From the NCBI RefSeq assembly GCF_021228295.1, contig NZ_JAJQPD010000001.1, positions 248,001 to 312,000 of the forward strand: a stretch of 64,000 nt of DNA, written 5' to 3'. Origin of the DNA: Agromyces humatus. GTDB taxonomy: Bacteria; Actinomycetota; Actinomycetes; Actinomycetales; Microbacteriaceae. Positions 49,360 through 59,831 of the stretch are shown here, piece after piece (position 1 is the first letter of the stretch; each line of letters starts with the position of its first letter). The notes beneath the pieces are model-generated. The model was not told where the DNA came from. It saw only the letters and a list, made by a program, of their open reading frames with translations, and searched no databases. A program made the translations under genes and the position numbers.

Positions 49360-49839
49360 ATGACCGACGCACGACTCGCCCCCGGCGACCTCGCTCCCGA
49401 CTTCACCCTCGACGACCAGAACGGAGCGCCCGTCAGCCTCTCCTCGCTGCGCGGCACGCGGGTCGTGCTGTACTTCTACCCCGAGGCGATGACCCCGGGT
49501 TGCACCACCGAGGCGTGCGACTTCCGCGACAGCCTCAACTCGTTCAAGAGCGCCGGCATCCGCGTCATCGGCGTCTCGAAGGACGACGTCGCCAAGCTCA
49601 AGACCTTCACCGAGCGCGACCGCCTCAACTTCAGCGTGCTCTCCGACGCCGACCTCGCCGTACAGCAGGCCTACGGCGTGTGGGGCGAGAAGATGCTCTA
49701 CGGCAAGGTCGTCGTCGGGTCCATCCGCTCGACGTTCGTCATCGCCGACGACGGCCGCATCGAGAAGGCCATGTACAACGTGAAGGCCACCGGCCACGTC
49801 GCGCGCGTGCGGCGCGAACTCGGGCTCGACGCCGCCTGA
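49360..49839 (+). CDS. bcp: Thioredoxin-dependent thiol peroxidase (BCP-type peroxiredoxin)
   Basis: A 159-residue peroxiredoxin that reduces peroxides. FYPEAMTPGCTTEACDFRD holds the peroxidatic Cys48 and, five residues on, Cys53, the resolving cysteine of the BCP subfamily with intramolecular disulfide. GDLAPDFTLDDQNG and KVVVGSIRSTFVIADDGRI complete the fold. ATG 49360 is 7 bases after TACGAT (49347-49352), a leaderless arrangement; ATG 49351 overlaps that box. Proximity to sigH is suggestive but no GGAAT-N18-GTT is seen here. Confidence 0.93.
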   Translation: MTDARLAPGDLAPDFTLDDQNGAPVSLSSLRGTRVVLYFYPEAMTPGCTTEACDFRDSLNSFKSAGIRVIGVSKDDVAKLKTFTERDRLNFSVLSDADLAVQQAYGVWGEKMLYGKVVVGSIRSTFVIADDGRIEKAMYNVKATGHVARVRRELGLDAA

Positions 49840-49879
49840 TCGCGAGAATCGGCGGGCACCGCTCGTCACGTGACGCGTG

Positions 49880-50386
49880 TCACGCGGCGTCGGGACTGCC
49901 TTCCGGACGCGAATACGCGATGCGCACGGGAGTCCACAGCAGCAACCCGATCACGGTGATCGCGGGCACGAGCAGCGCCCACCCGACGTCAGCGCGGGCG
50001 AACAGGCCCTGGAAGGCGCCGACCGCGACCGAGAGTTGCAGGATCTGCCACACGATCGCCGCCGCGCGAGCCCATGGCGCGCGCCGGAGCGACGCGATCG
50101 CGACCGCCCACACCCAGATCGCGCCGATCACGACGATCACGATGAGCGCGATCGCCGTCACGTACGACGACGGCTCGAGTGAGACCAGATCGATCACGAG
50201 CCACACGACCAGCGCGCTCACGACGGCGGCCTCGAGGAACAGCAGCACGCTCACGACGGTGAGCGCGACACGCACGCCGCCGCCGGCTGCGGATTCCCGT
50301 GCGGATGTCCCGGGGTGAGGCGATCCGGAGGCGGCATCCTCGTCGCGGGCGGCGTCGTCACGGGCGGGGTCGTCACGTCGATTCAC
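49880..50386 (-). CDS. Small four-helix membrane protein of unknown function
   Basis: A 168-residue protein with a charged, disordered N-terminus (residues 1-35, Asp/Arg/Ser-rich) and four helices (ALTVVSVLLFLEAAVVSALV, AIALIVIVVIGAIWVWAVAI, AAAIVWQILQLSVAVGAFQG, ALLVPAITVIGLLLW). It ends in a short tail (YSRPEGSPDAA). The pattern resembles small actinobacterial integral membrane proteins without assigned function. GTG 50386 has no ribosome site. It converges on bcp. Confidence 0.75.
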   Translation of the reverse strand: MNRRDDPARDDAARDEDAASGSPHPGTSARESAAGGGVRVALTVVSVLLFLEAAVVSALVVWLVIDLVSLEPSSYVTAIALIVIVVIGAIWVWAVAIASLRRAPWARAAAIVWQILQLSVAVGAFQGLFARADVGWALLVPAITVIGLLLWTPVRIAYSRPEGSPDAA

Positions 50387-50582
50387 AGGGTTATCCCATT
50401 CACAGCTATTGATTCGATCTCTCCGCTATGCGACCATTTATGAGGTCGAATTGATGCTCACAGGGACGTGAGCCGATCAGTCATGATCCTACTTCCCGAG
50501 ATTCGACTTTCCCCCTGCAGCAGCCACTTCCGGCAAGCGCCAACAGGCGTGTCTGCGATCGAAACCCGCAAGGAGCATCTAC

Positions 50583-50831
50583 ATGGATTGGCGCGACAAG
50601 GCCGCCTGCCTCACCGCAGACCCGGAACTCTTCTTCCCGGTCGGCAACACTGGTCCCGCCGTCGACCAGATCGAGAAGGCGAAGGCCGTCTGCGCCCGTT
50701 GCACGGTCACCGAGATCTGCCTGCAGTACGCCCTCGAGTCCGGCCAGGATTCGGGCGTCTGGGGTGGCCTCAGCGAAGACGAGCGCCGCGCCCTGAAGCG
50801 CCGCGCCGCACGCGCACGCCGCGCAGGCTAG
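50583..50831 (+). CDS. whiB1: WhiB-family iron-sulfur transcriptional regulator (WhiB1-like)
   Basis: An 82-residue Wbl protein. Four cysteines (Cys9, Cys37, Cys40, Cys46) bind a 4Fe-4S cluster; GVWGGLSEDERRALKRR is the G[VI]WGG turn plus basic DNA-binding tail. The start MDWRDKAAC and PELFFPVGNTGPA closely match mycobacterial WhiB1, which binds SigA and senses nitric oxide. AAGGAG lies 7 bases upstream. The 196-base upstream gap is unusually AT-rich and contains an inverted repeat GCTCAC-N6-GTGAGC (50456-50473). pdtaS converges from the right, as in mycobacteria. Confidence 0.95.
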   Translation: MDWRDKAACLTADPELFFPVGNTGPAVDQIEKAKAVCARCTVTEICLQYALESGQDSGVWGGLSEDERRALKRRAARARRAG

Positions 50832-50887
50832 GCGCGGCGAGCGCAGCGAGACGCGGCACCCCCGCGAAAGGCAGTAGCCGTAGCGCT

Positions 50888-50907
50888 CGCGGCGCGCCAG
50901 CGCCGCG
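50888..50907. terminator. Possible terminator between whiB1 and pdtaS
   Basis: CGCGGCGC (50888-50895) and GCGCCGCG (50900-50907) form an 8-base stem with a GCCA loop, extended by one T-A pair, in the 142-base gap between the convergent genes. There is no T-run. Confidence 0.4.
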
Positions 50908-50973
50908 AAGCGTACCCGGCACACCCGGCAACGTGACGCGTGCCCGCAACCACCGTCCGCGACATCCGCTCGC

Positions 50974-52467
50974 CTACGCCGGCGCGATCCACCGCAGCGG
51001 CACCTCGATGGTCACTTCGGTGCCCCGGCCGACCACGGTGTGCCAGTCGATCGTTCCGCTGAGCTCGCCCTGGATGAGCGTGCGCACGATCTGCGTGCCG
51101 AGCCCCTCACCGACCTTGCCCTCGGGGAGTCCGGCGCCGGTGTCGCGCACCTGCACGGTGAGCATCGTGTCGGAGCGATTGGCGAGGATCTCGACGTCGC
51201 CCTCCTGACCGGCGAGGCCGTGCTCGACGGCGTTCGTCACGAGTTCGGTGAGCGCGAGCGCGAGCGGCGTCGCGTACTCGCTCGGCAGCACGCCGAACGA
51301 CCCCGAACGCTTCGGGTGCACGGTCGTGTTGTGCGCCGACGCGACCTCGGCGACGAGCAGCAGTGCCCGGTCGAACACCTCGTCGAAGTCCACGTTCTGC
51401 GTGAGCCCCTCTGACAGCGTGTCGTGCACGACTGCGATCGCCCCCACCCGTCGCATGGCCTGCGTGAGTGCCTCGCGCGCCTCGTCGGATCGGGTGCGCC
51501 GCGCCTGGATGCGAAGGAGCGATGCGACGGTCTGCAGGTTGTTCTTGACGCGGTGGTGGATCTCGCGGATCGTCGCGTCCTTGGTGATGAGCTCCTGCTC
51601 CTGGTGACGGAGTTCGGTGACATCGCGGCTGAGCACGATCGCGCCGATGCGCTCGCCACGCCGACGGATGGGGATGGCGCGGAGCGAGACGGTGACGCCG
51701 CGCGACTCGACATCGGTACGCCACGGCGCCCGGCCCGTCACGACGAGGGGAAGGGACTCGTCGACGACGAGCTTGCCGCCGAGGAGTCGCGTCGTGACCT
51801 CGGCGAGCGACTCACCCTCGAGCTCGTCGTCGAAGCCGATGCGGTTGAACGCCGACAGGGCGTTGGGGCTCGCGAAGGTCGTGATGCCGTCGACGTCGAG
51901 GCGGATGAGCCCGTCGGAGGCGCGCGGCGCACCGCGGCGCGGGCCGGTCGGGGCGCCCAGGTCGGGGAAGTCGCCCGACGCGATCATCTGGAAGAGCTCT
52001 TCGGCGCACTCGTTGAACGTGAGCTCCTGCCGGCTCGGGGTGCGCGTCGAGCTGAGGTTCGTGTGCCTCGTGATCACCGCGACCGGCTCGGGCGCCACCG
52101 CGGTGCCGGTCGCGGTGAGTCGACGCATGACGGGCACCGCACGCACGCGCGTGGGCATCTCTTCGTACCAGTCGGGCGCCGAGGAGTCGACGATGCGACC
52201 GGTGCCGAAGGCCTCGGTCACGAGGTCGCGCCACTGCTCCTTGATCTCTTGACCCACGAAGTCGCGGTAGAAGAGCGTGGCTGCACTCGACGGGCGCGAG
52301 TGCGCCACGGCGACGAAGCCGGCGTCACCGGAGGGAACCCACAGCACGATGTCTGCGAACGCGAGGTCGGCGAGCAGCTGGAGGTCGCCGACGAGCATGT
52401 GCAGCCAGTCGACATCGGCCTGACTGCTGCGGCCCTGGGCGAGGACGAGATCACTGAGGGTCGACAC
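50974..52467 (-). CDS. pdtaS: Cytosolic sensor histidine kinase PdtaS
   Basis: A 497-residue kinase without membrane helices. A GAF-like N-terminal domain (about 10-140) and a PAS-like domain (about 175-290) precede the HisKA_2 dimerisation helix IREIHHRVKNNLQTVASLLR and a HATPase domain (ALTELVTNAVEHGLAGQEGD, VRDTGAGLPEG, GLGTQIVRTLIQ). PdtaS of mycobacteria phosphorylates the RNA-binding antiterminator PdtaR and responds to nitric oxide and metals. The PdtaR gene is not in the window. GTG 52467 is 7 bases after TACGCT (52475-52480). Confidence 0.93.
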   Translation of the reverse strand: MSTLSDLVLAQGRSSQADVDWLHMLVGDLQLLADLAFADIVLWVPSGDAGFVAVAHSRPSSAATLFYRDFVGQEIKEQWRDLVTEAFGTGRIVDSSAPDWYEEMPTRVRAVPVMRRLTATGTAVAPEPVAVITRHTNLSSTRTPSRQELTFNECAEELFQMIASGDFPDLGAPTGPRRGAPRASDGLIRLDVDGITTFASPNALSAFNRIGFDDELEGESLAEVTTRLLGGKLVVDESLPLVVTGRAPWRTDVESRGVTVSLRAIPIRRRGERIGAIVLSRDVTELRHQEQELITKDATIREIHHRVKNNLQTVASLLRIQARRTRSDEAREALTQAMRRVGAIAVVHDTLSEGLTQNVDFDEVFDRALLLVAEVASAHNTTVHPKRSGSFGVLPSEYATPLALALTELVTNAVEHGLAGQEGDVEILANRSDTMLTVQVRDTGAGLPEGKVGEGLGTQIVRTLIQGELSGTIDWHTVVGRGTEVTIEVPLRWIAPA

Positions 52468-52493
52468 GGGTTCCAGCGTAGTGCGCGCGGGCC

Positions 52494-53741
52494 TCAGCCG
52501 GTCGCCGCGCGTCGAACGGCGGAGAACGCGAACCCACGTCGTCGCGCGGGCTCGGGCGCGGGCAGGAGGCTGGCGAGCACGTATTCGTGGATCGCGGTGC
52601 GCAGCGGCGAACGGCTCGCAGCGTCGCGCAGCGTTCGTGCGGTGAGGATGGCGGCGTCGGTCGCCCGGCCGTCGTGTGGAAGCAGGGTGGCGTCGCCGAG
52701 CCCCGCGAAGCGCCGCAGGGTCTGGCGAACCTGCGCGTGGGCGTCGATGCCGAGGGCGCTCGTGCGCACCCGGTTGACGACGACGTCGATGCGTTCGGGT
52801 TCGACGAACTCGACCAGGTCGCCGTGCCCGCGCAGTAGGCGCGACAGGCCGACGGGGTCGGCGAGGCCGACGGCCACCACCCGGTCGGCGGCGGTGAGTG
52901 CGGCGAACGTCGCTGCGTTGCGGCGCGGGGCGAACTGGTCGCTCGTGAGCTCCTCGTCGTGCTCGAGGCTGAAACCCGCGTCGATGACGACGTACTCGGC
53001 CCATGCCCGCATCACGCCGATCGCCGCGGTGACGCGCTCGCGCGAGAGCTCGGGCCACCGGCTCGGCCCGACGAGCCCGGTGAACACGTCGAACGACGCG
53101 CGCGGCGCGGAATAACGCTGCGCGATGCGCTCCAGCTCGGCTCGGTCGAGGGCGTCGGAGCCCGCCAGCCGACAGGCGGCGGCGAACCCGGGCGTCTCGT
53201 CGAGCAGCCCGAGCGATGGGGCGATCGCGCCTCCGTAGGGGTCGGCATCGACCAGGGCGACCCGGTGGCCGGCTGCGGCGATCTCGGCGGCGAGGTTGAT
53301 GGCCAGCGTCGTGCGGCCGGGTGCGCCGGCCGGGCCCCAGACCACGATGACGGATGTCGCGCCCGCCGCCCTGCGCTCGGGTTCGCCGACGCGGGAGGGC
53401 ACGGGAACTCCCCCGCTCACGAGCGCCTCGATCTCGGCCGTCGGTGCGTTGCGGTCGGTGACCTCGTGGAGGCCGAGTTGCGCCGCGTGGGCACGCTCGG
53501 CGTCGTCGCCGGCGAGCCCGATGAGTCGAATGCCTCGCTCGTCGCACGCGTCGAGCAGTTCGGCGCTCAGGGTTCCGCGCCCGGCCCCGACGATGACGAC
53601 GTCGGGCGCGAGCACGTCGAGGCTCTCGAGCAGGTCGCGCCAGCCCACGAGGCGGGCCACGATCGCGTGCCCGTGCTCGATGAAGTCGGCGACCAGCCGG
53701 TCTTCGGTGGCGGGGTCGAGCGCGAGCGCCAGCCTCGCCAT
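52494..53741 (-). CDS. CpaE/MinD-like ATPase with altered P-loop
   Basis: A 415-residue protein. Residues 1-120 form a receiver-like domain without phospho-Asp (DVVIVGAGRGTLSAELLDAC). Residues about 135-380 are a ParA/MinD-type ATPase: P-loop VVWGPAGAPGRTTLAINLAA, switch VALVDADPYGGAIAPSLGL, and YVVIDAGFSLEHDEE. The usual KGGxGKT lysines are absent; the P-loop lysine is Arg. CpaE proteins place Flp/Tad pili, but no other tad genes except the SAF-domain gene are present. ATG 53741 follows that gene's stop by one base. Confidence 0.82.
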   Translation of the reverse strand: MARLALALDPATEDRLVADFIEHGHAIVARLVGWRDLLESLDVLAPDVVIVGAGRGTLSAELLDACDERGIRLIGLAGDDAERAHAAQLGLHEVTDRNAPTAEIEALVSGGVPVPSRVGEPERRAAGATSVIVVWGPAGAPGRTTLAINLAAEIAAAGHRVALVDADPYGGAIAPSLGLLDETPGFAAACRLAGSDALDRAELERIAQRYSAPRASFDVFTGLVGPSRWPELSRERVTAAIGVMRAWAEYVVIDAGFSLEHDEELTSDQFAPRRNAATFAALTAADRVVAVGLADPVGLSRLLRGHGDLVEFVEPERIDVVVNRVRTSALGIDAHAQVRQTLRRFAGLGDATLLPHDGRATDAAILTARTLRDAASRSPLRTAIHEYVLASLLPAPEPARRRGFAFSAVRRAATG

Positions 53742-53742
53742 G

Positions 53743-54369
53743 TCAGCCGACCGCCGATCGTGCGGCGACCAGGTCGATCGCATCGCCGGCGGCGAGTGCC
53801 TCGAGCAGGGCGGCGACCTTCTCGCGCGGGACGAGGAGTTCGACCGAGACCCCGTCGGTCTGCACCATGCCCTCGCTCTCGACGAGCCCGGCGATCTCGG
53901 CGTCGGAGATCAGCACCTTGGGCGGTTCGAAGCTGCCGCGCTCGACGGCCGCCGCAGACCACACATCGATGCGATCGCCCGCGGACAGGCCGCTCGGCAG
54001 CGGGCCGCGGCTCGGCACGACGACGACCGACAGCCCCGTGCGATCGACTTCGTCGACCGCGGACCTCGGCACGAACTCACCGGCCTGCACCGTGCGCGTC
54101 GCGACGAGACCGTCGCCCACGCCCTCCTCGGCGAGCAGATACCGCTCGGCACTCGAACCGAGCCGCACCGACTCGACGACGAGGTCGTCGACCGCCACGG
54201 TGCTGCCGGCGGTGATCGTGTCGCGCGCGACGTAGACCTCGATCGAGTCGTCGAACCCCGAGACGAGCGCCCACACGCCCGTCGTGGAGCCGGCGATCAG
54301 CACGATTCCGATGATGAGGCGAGGATCGAGGCGGAGCGCGCCTCGCTCGCGGTCGGTGCGACGTGCCAT
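53743..54369 (-). CDS. SAF-domain membrane-anchored protein (CpaB/RcpC-like)
   Basis: A 208-residue protein with one N-terminal helix (LIIGIVLIAGSTTGVWALVS, about residues 18-38) and an extracytoplasmic SAF domain (EVYVARDTITAGSTVAVDDL, ATRTVQAGEFVPRSAV). It continues with a CpaB-like segment (PLPSGLSAGDRIDVWS) and VELLVPREKVAALLEALAAG. CpaB/RcpC proteins are Flp-pilus assembly factors; standalone copies beside a CpaE-like ATPase occur in actinobacteria. Upstream lies a perfect DnaA box. Confidence 0.82.
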   Translation of the reverse strand: MARRTDRERGALRLDPRLIIGIVLIAGSTTGVWALVSGFDDSIEVYVARDTITAGSTVAVDDLVVESVRLGSSAERYLLAEEGVGDGLVATRTVQAGEFVPRSAVDEVDRTGLSVVVVPSRGPLPSGLSAGDRIDVWSAAAVERGSFEPPKVLISDAEIAGLVESEGMVQTDGVSVELLVPREKVAALLEALAAGDAIDLVAARSAVG

Positions 54370-54444
54370 TCGTCGTGTCTCCTTTCGCCGGCGCCCGTGC
54401 GCCGCAGGTCAATCGTCACCCGAACCCGGGTGAATGCCCCGAAG

Positions 54445-54453
54445 TTATCCACA
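54445..54453 (+). promoter_or_regulatory. Perfect DnaA box
   Basis: TTATCCACA, the high-affinity DnaA-binding sequence, sits in the 123-base gap between the divergent SAF and excisionase-like genes, 40 bases before the latter. A one-mismatch relative (TTCTCCACA) is at 55457-55465, inside the same GAAGTT-TCCACA context. Confidence 0.6.
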
Positions 54454-54492
54454 AGTGCCCCACCGGAAGCCAACGAGGTCGATAATCGTCAC

Positions 54493-54786
54493 ATGACCTC
54501 ACCAGGTTCGAGCGGCGAGATCGGCCGCTTCCTCACGATCGCCGACGCGGCAGAGATCCTCGCCGTCGATGTGGCGACCGTCGACGACTTGATCCGCTCG
54601 GGCGAGCTCCCCGCGATCCGCGTCGGAACATCGGGTCCGTGGCGCATCGAGCGCGCGCAACTCGAGGTGTGGATCGAACTGCAGTACGAAGACGCCCGCA
54701 AGCACACCGCGTTCAACGAGGGCGAGTTCGCGAACGTGTTCGAGCTCTCGGGCGCCCGCCGCGACCGCATCCGTCCCGTCGACTGA
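54493..54786 (+). CDS. Excisionase-family (MerR-like) helix-turn-helix DNA-binding protein
   Basis: A 97-residue protein. The helix-turn-helix FLTIADAAEILAVDVATVDD followed by RSGELPAIRVGTSGPWRIER is the winged-helix excisionase/BldC-like fold; the C-terminus is acidic (EFANVFELSG). There is no phage or integrase gene nearby, so this is a chromosomal regulator, not an element excisionase. GATAAT (54481-54486) lies 6 bases before ATG 54493, giving a leaderless message, with the DnaA box behind it. Confidence 0.88.
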   Translation: MTSPGSSGEIGRFLTIADAAEILAVDVATVDDLIRSGELPAIRVGTSGPWRIERAQLEVWIELQYEDARKHTAFNEGEFANVFELSGARRDRIRPVD

Positions 54787-54821
54787 GCGCGGCGGCGCGA
54801 CCGCGCCGAGCAGCGACTTCG

Positions 54822-55418
54822 TCAGTCGAACTCGATGAGCAGCACGCGCGCGAGCGGCACGATGCGATATCCCTGCAGCTCACGTTCACGGCGCGGCGAA
54901 CCGGGCTCGTGCAGCGCGAGGTCGACATGATCGCGCGCGACGCGGTCGAGCGTGCCGTGCACGACGCCGTCGACGGTGGTCAACCGCACGGGCGTGCGTC
55001 GGCGACACAGGTCGCGCAGCACGAACGGCAATCCGATGCGTTCGGCCAGGCGAGCGGATGACTCGGACACGGGCTCGAGGCTCGGGTCGAGCTGCGAGCG
55101 GCTCGGCAGTACCGCCGCGATCGCCGCGAGCGGCACGACGCACTGCCGTGACCGGCGGCCGGCGGCGCGCGACTCCGCACTCATCCAGTCTCGGCCGAAC
55201 GCGAGCGGACGCAGCGCCATGACCACGCCCCCGTGGAGTTCGACGCGAACGATGACATCGCTGTCGTCGGTGATTCGCGAGATGGCGGTGAGTCGGTCGC
55301 GGAGCGTGAGCCGCCCGAGCCGCAGTCGCTCGCCTTCGAGGGCGAGCGCGCGCTCTTCATCGCGCTGTTCGCGGTCGAGCTGCGACTCGAGGTCGTCGAA
55401 CAGCAGGTCCCAGCGCAT
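54822..55418 (-). CDS. Conserved actinobacterial protein of unknown function
   Basis: A 198-residue soluble protein. It begins MRWDLLFDDLESQLDREQRD, a charged helix common to a family seen near the secA/whiB1 region in actinobacteria, followed by beta-rich segments (VIVRVELHGGVVMALRPLAF, TPVRLTTVDGVVHGTLDRVA) that resemble small-barrel folds. No catalytic motif is visible. TAGCGT (55425-55430) is 6 bases before ATG. Convergent with the excisionase-like gene. Confidence 0.8.
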   Translation of the reverse strand: MRWDLLFDDLESQLDREQRDEERALALEGERLRLGRLTLRDRLTAISRITDDSDVIVRVELHGGVVMALRPLAFGRDWMSAESRAAGRRSRQCVVPLAAIAAVLPSRSQLDPSLEPVSESSARLAERIGLPFVLRDLCRRRTPVRLTTVDGVVHGTLDRVARDHVDLALHEPGSPRRERELQGYRIVPLARVLLIEFD

Positions 55419-55479
55419 GCAGCGACGCTACCGCGCGACATGTCGTATCGGCGAAGTTCTCCACAGGTGACAAAAGCGC

Positions 55480-55509
55480 TTGACACGCTTCGCGGCCCCT
55501 CAGTAGGTT
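55480..55509 (+). promoter_or_regulatory. Strong housekeeping promoter for the Rv3235-like gene
   Basis: TTGACA (55480-55485), 18 bases, TAGGTT (55504-55509). The -35 is a perfect match. The leader of about 85 bases contains a small CCCCC/GGGGG hairpin (55530-55544). Confidence 0.65.
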
Positions 55510-55600
55510 CAGTCAGGAATCACCGATGCCCCCCAGAACGGGGGTCAATCAGGTCGCGCGATCGAGAGGTCGGCGAGCCCCGGCCCTACCTGGAGCATGA

Positions 55601-56053
55601 ATGTCCGACCGCGCTGCCGCCACCGCCCGCCCGCTCGTGGAATCAGGTGCCCCCGCGCGCTTCCACGACGACCTCGACGACTATTTCGCACGCCAGCCGG
55701 CCAGAAGGGCCGAGCTCCCCGATCCAGAGCCCGTGCTGCGAAACCTCACGCGCTGCGTCATCGAGGCGCTCGCCGGCGCGCGCGACCTCGAGCAGCTCGC
55801 CCGCTGGGTGAACGACGACGTGTACCGCAATCTCTCCAAGCGCGTCGTGCTCGCTGCACGGGCGCGCCGCGTGAAAGACCAGGCACCGCAGCGCCCGGCG
55901 TTCTCGCTCGGGCGTGTGCACCTCAGCGAGCCGGCCGACGGCGTCATCGAGGGCGTCGTCATGGTGCACCAGCGCGCGCGTTCGCGTGCCGTCGCCATCC
56001 GTCTCGAGGGCTTCGACCAGCGCTGGCGCGCGAGCGCGATCAGCGTGCTCTGA
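55601..56053 (+). CDS. Rv3235-family protein
   Basis: A 150-residue protein of the DUF6459/Rv3235 type: NLTRCVIEALAGARDLEQLA and RWVNDDVYRNLSKRVVLAAR form the helical half, and SLGRVHLSEPADGVIEGVVM with AIRLEGFDQRWRASAISVL the beta half ending in the conserved RW..s.l. Its function is unknown in any organism. It lies beside and convergent with secA, as in mycobacteria. A short leader with a strong promoter precedes it. Confidence 0.87.
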   Translation: MSDRAAATARPLVESGAPARFHDDLDDYFARQPARRAELPDPEPVLRNLTRCVIEALAGARDLEQLARWVNDDVYRNLSKRVVLAARARRVKDQAPQRPAFSLGRVHLSEPADGVIEGVVMVHQRARSRAVAIRLEGFDQRWRASAISVL

Positions 56054-56093
56054 CGCCTGCCGCCTGCCGACTGCCGCCTGCCGCCTGAGACGG

Positions 56094-56135
56094 CGGATGC
56101 CCCTGCACCGCGCTCGCGCCGTGCAGGGGCATCCG
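56094..56135. terminator. Terminator between the Rv3235-like gene and secA
   Basis: A perfect 15-base stem (56094-56108 with 56121-56135) with a 12-base loop that can pair internally lies between the two convergent stop codons, so it serves both. Confidence 0.8.
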
Positions 56136-56145
56136 TCATCGACTG

Positions 56146-58938
<2,793 letters not shown>

Positions 58939-59047
58939 GAATGTTCTCCTGTACTCGTCGGGCACGCACGCCCCGGGTGGTGGGCACGCCCGTTACCGCC
59001 TGTGCAGCGGTCATCTTAGCCATGCTAGTGGGATGCAGGCTGAGCGG

Positions 59048-59079
59048 AATCCGCCCACCGCGGTCGCGGTGGGCGGATT
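59048..59079 (-). terminator. Terminator after hpf
   Basis: A perfect 14-base stem (59048-59061 with 59066-59079) with a GGTC loop lies 24 bases after the hpf stop on the minus strand, with AATC/GATT at the stem base. It separates hpf from secA. Confidence 0.75.
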
Positions 59080-59103
59080 CGCTGCGTCAGGCGGCCGGCC
59101 GGG

Positions 59104-59808
59104 TCAGGATGCGACGGCCGCCCTGCCCTTCGTCACCGGGGTGTCGATCGCGCCCTCGGCGTTCTCGTCGAGTCCGATGAGCCCGTAGTCCCAGCCCTTG
59201 CGGCGGTACACGACGCTCGGCCGGCCGGTTTCGGAATCGACGAACAGGTAGAAGTCGTGGCCGACCAGCTCCATGTAGTAGAGCGCGTCGTCGACGGCCA
59301 TGGGCGTCGACGCGAAGACCTTGCGACGGATCACGACCGGGCTGTACACCTCGTCTTCTTCGGTCGCGTCGCTCTCGGAGACGACCGGAATGCTGCCGGT
59401 GCGCACCTGTTCGAGCACCTCGGGTGCCGCAGCCTGCACGCCGACCTCGGAGAACCCCGCCTCGGTCGCCTCACGAAGCGAGGTCGGGCGCCGCGACCCG
59501 CCGCGGTGCACCTTGCGGCGGTCCTTGGCCCGCCTGATGCGCTCGAGCAATCGGCCGAGCGCCACGTCGAACGCCGCGTACTTGTCGGAACCGTCAGCCT
59601 CGGCGCGGACCAGCGGCCCCTTGCCGACGAGGGTGAGTTCGACGCGGTCGATGCCGGGGTTGCCGTTCTTCTCATTCTGACGGCTGAGCTTCACGTCGAG
59701 CGAGATGGCCCGTTCGGCAAGGTGCGTGACCTTCTCCGACTTCTCGGTCGCGTAGGCGCGGAACCGATCCGTGATCCCCAAGTTGCGTCCGACGATGTTC
59801 AGTTCCAT
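59104..59808 (-). CDS. hpf: Long-form ribosome hibernation promoting factor
   Basis: A 234-residue protein. The N-terminal RaiA/YfiA domain (MELNIVGRNLGITDRFRAYA to RIRRAKDRRK) binds the 30S decoding region. After a linker, the C-terminal domain (VIRRKVFASTPMAVDDALYY, MELVGHDFYLFVDSET, SVVYRRKGWDYGLI) dimerises ribosomes into 100S particles. GGAGG lies upstream of ATG. comF is 23 bases upstream, and a strong terminator follows. This is the equivalent of Rv3241c. Confidence 0.95.
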   Translation of the reverse strand: MELNIVGRNLGITDRFRAYATEKSEKVTHLAERAISLDVKLSRQNEKNGNPGIDRVELTLVGKGPLVRAEADGSDKYAAFDVALGRLLERIRRAKDRRKVHRGGSRRPTSLREATEAGFSEVGVQAAAPEVLEQVRTGSIPVVSESDATEEDEVYSPVVIRRKVFASTPMAVDDALYYMELVGHDFYLFVDSETGRPSVVYRRKGWDYGLIGLDENAEGAIDTPVTKGRAAVAS

Positions 59809-59831
59809 GACGACCTCCGTTCACCGGCGTG

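Noticed and set aside
54445-54453. Replication origin
   Set aside because: Only one perfect DnaA box, no AT-rich unwinding region and no dnaA/dnaN/gyrB neighbours.
54493-54786. Mobile-element excisionase
   Set aside because: The fold is excisionase-like, but no integrase, attachment repeat, tRNA or phage gene is nearby and the locus is core chromosome.
56054-56088. Short TGCCGCC-type direct repeats after the Rv3235-like gene
   Set aside because: Low-complexity stretch of 35 bases before the terminator; too short and irregular for a CRISPR or functional array.
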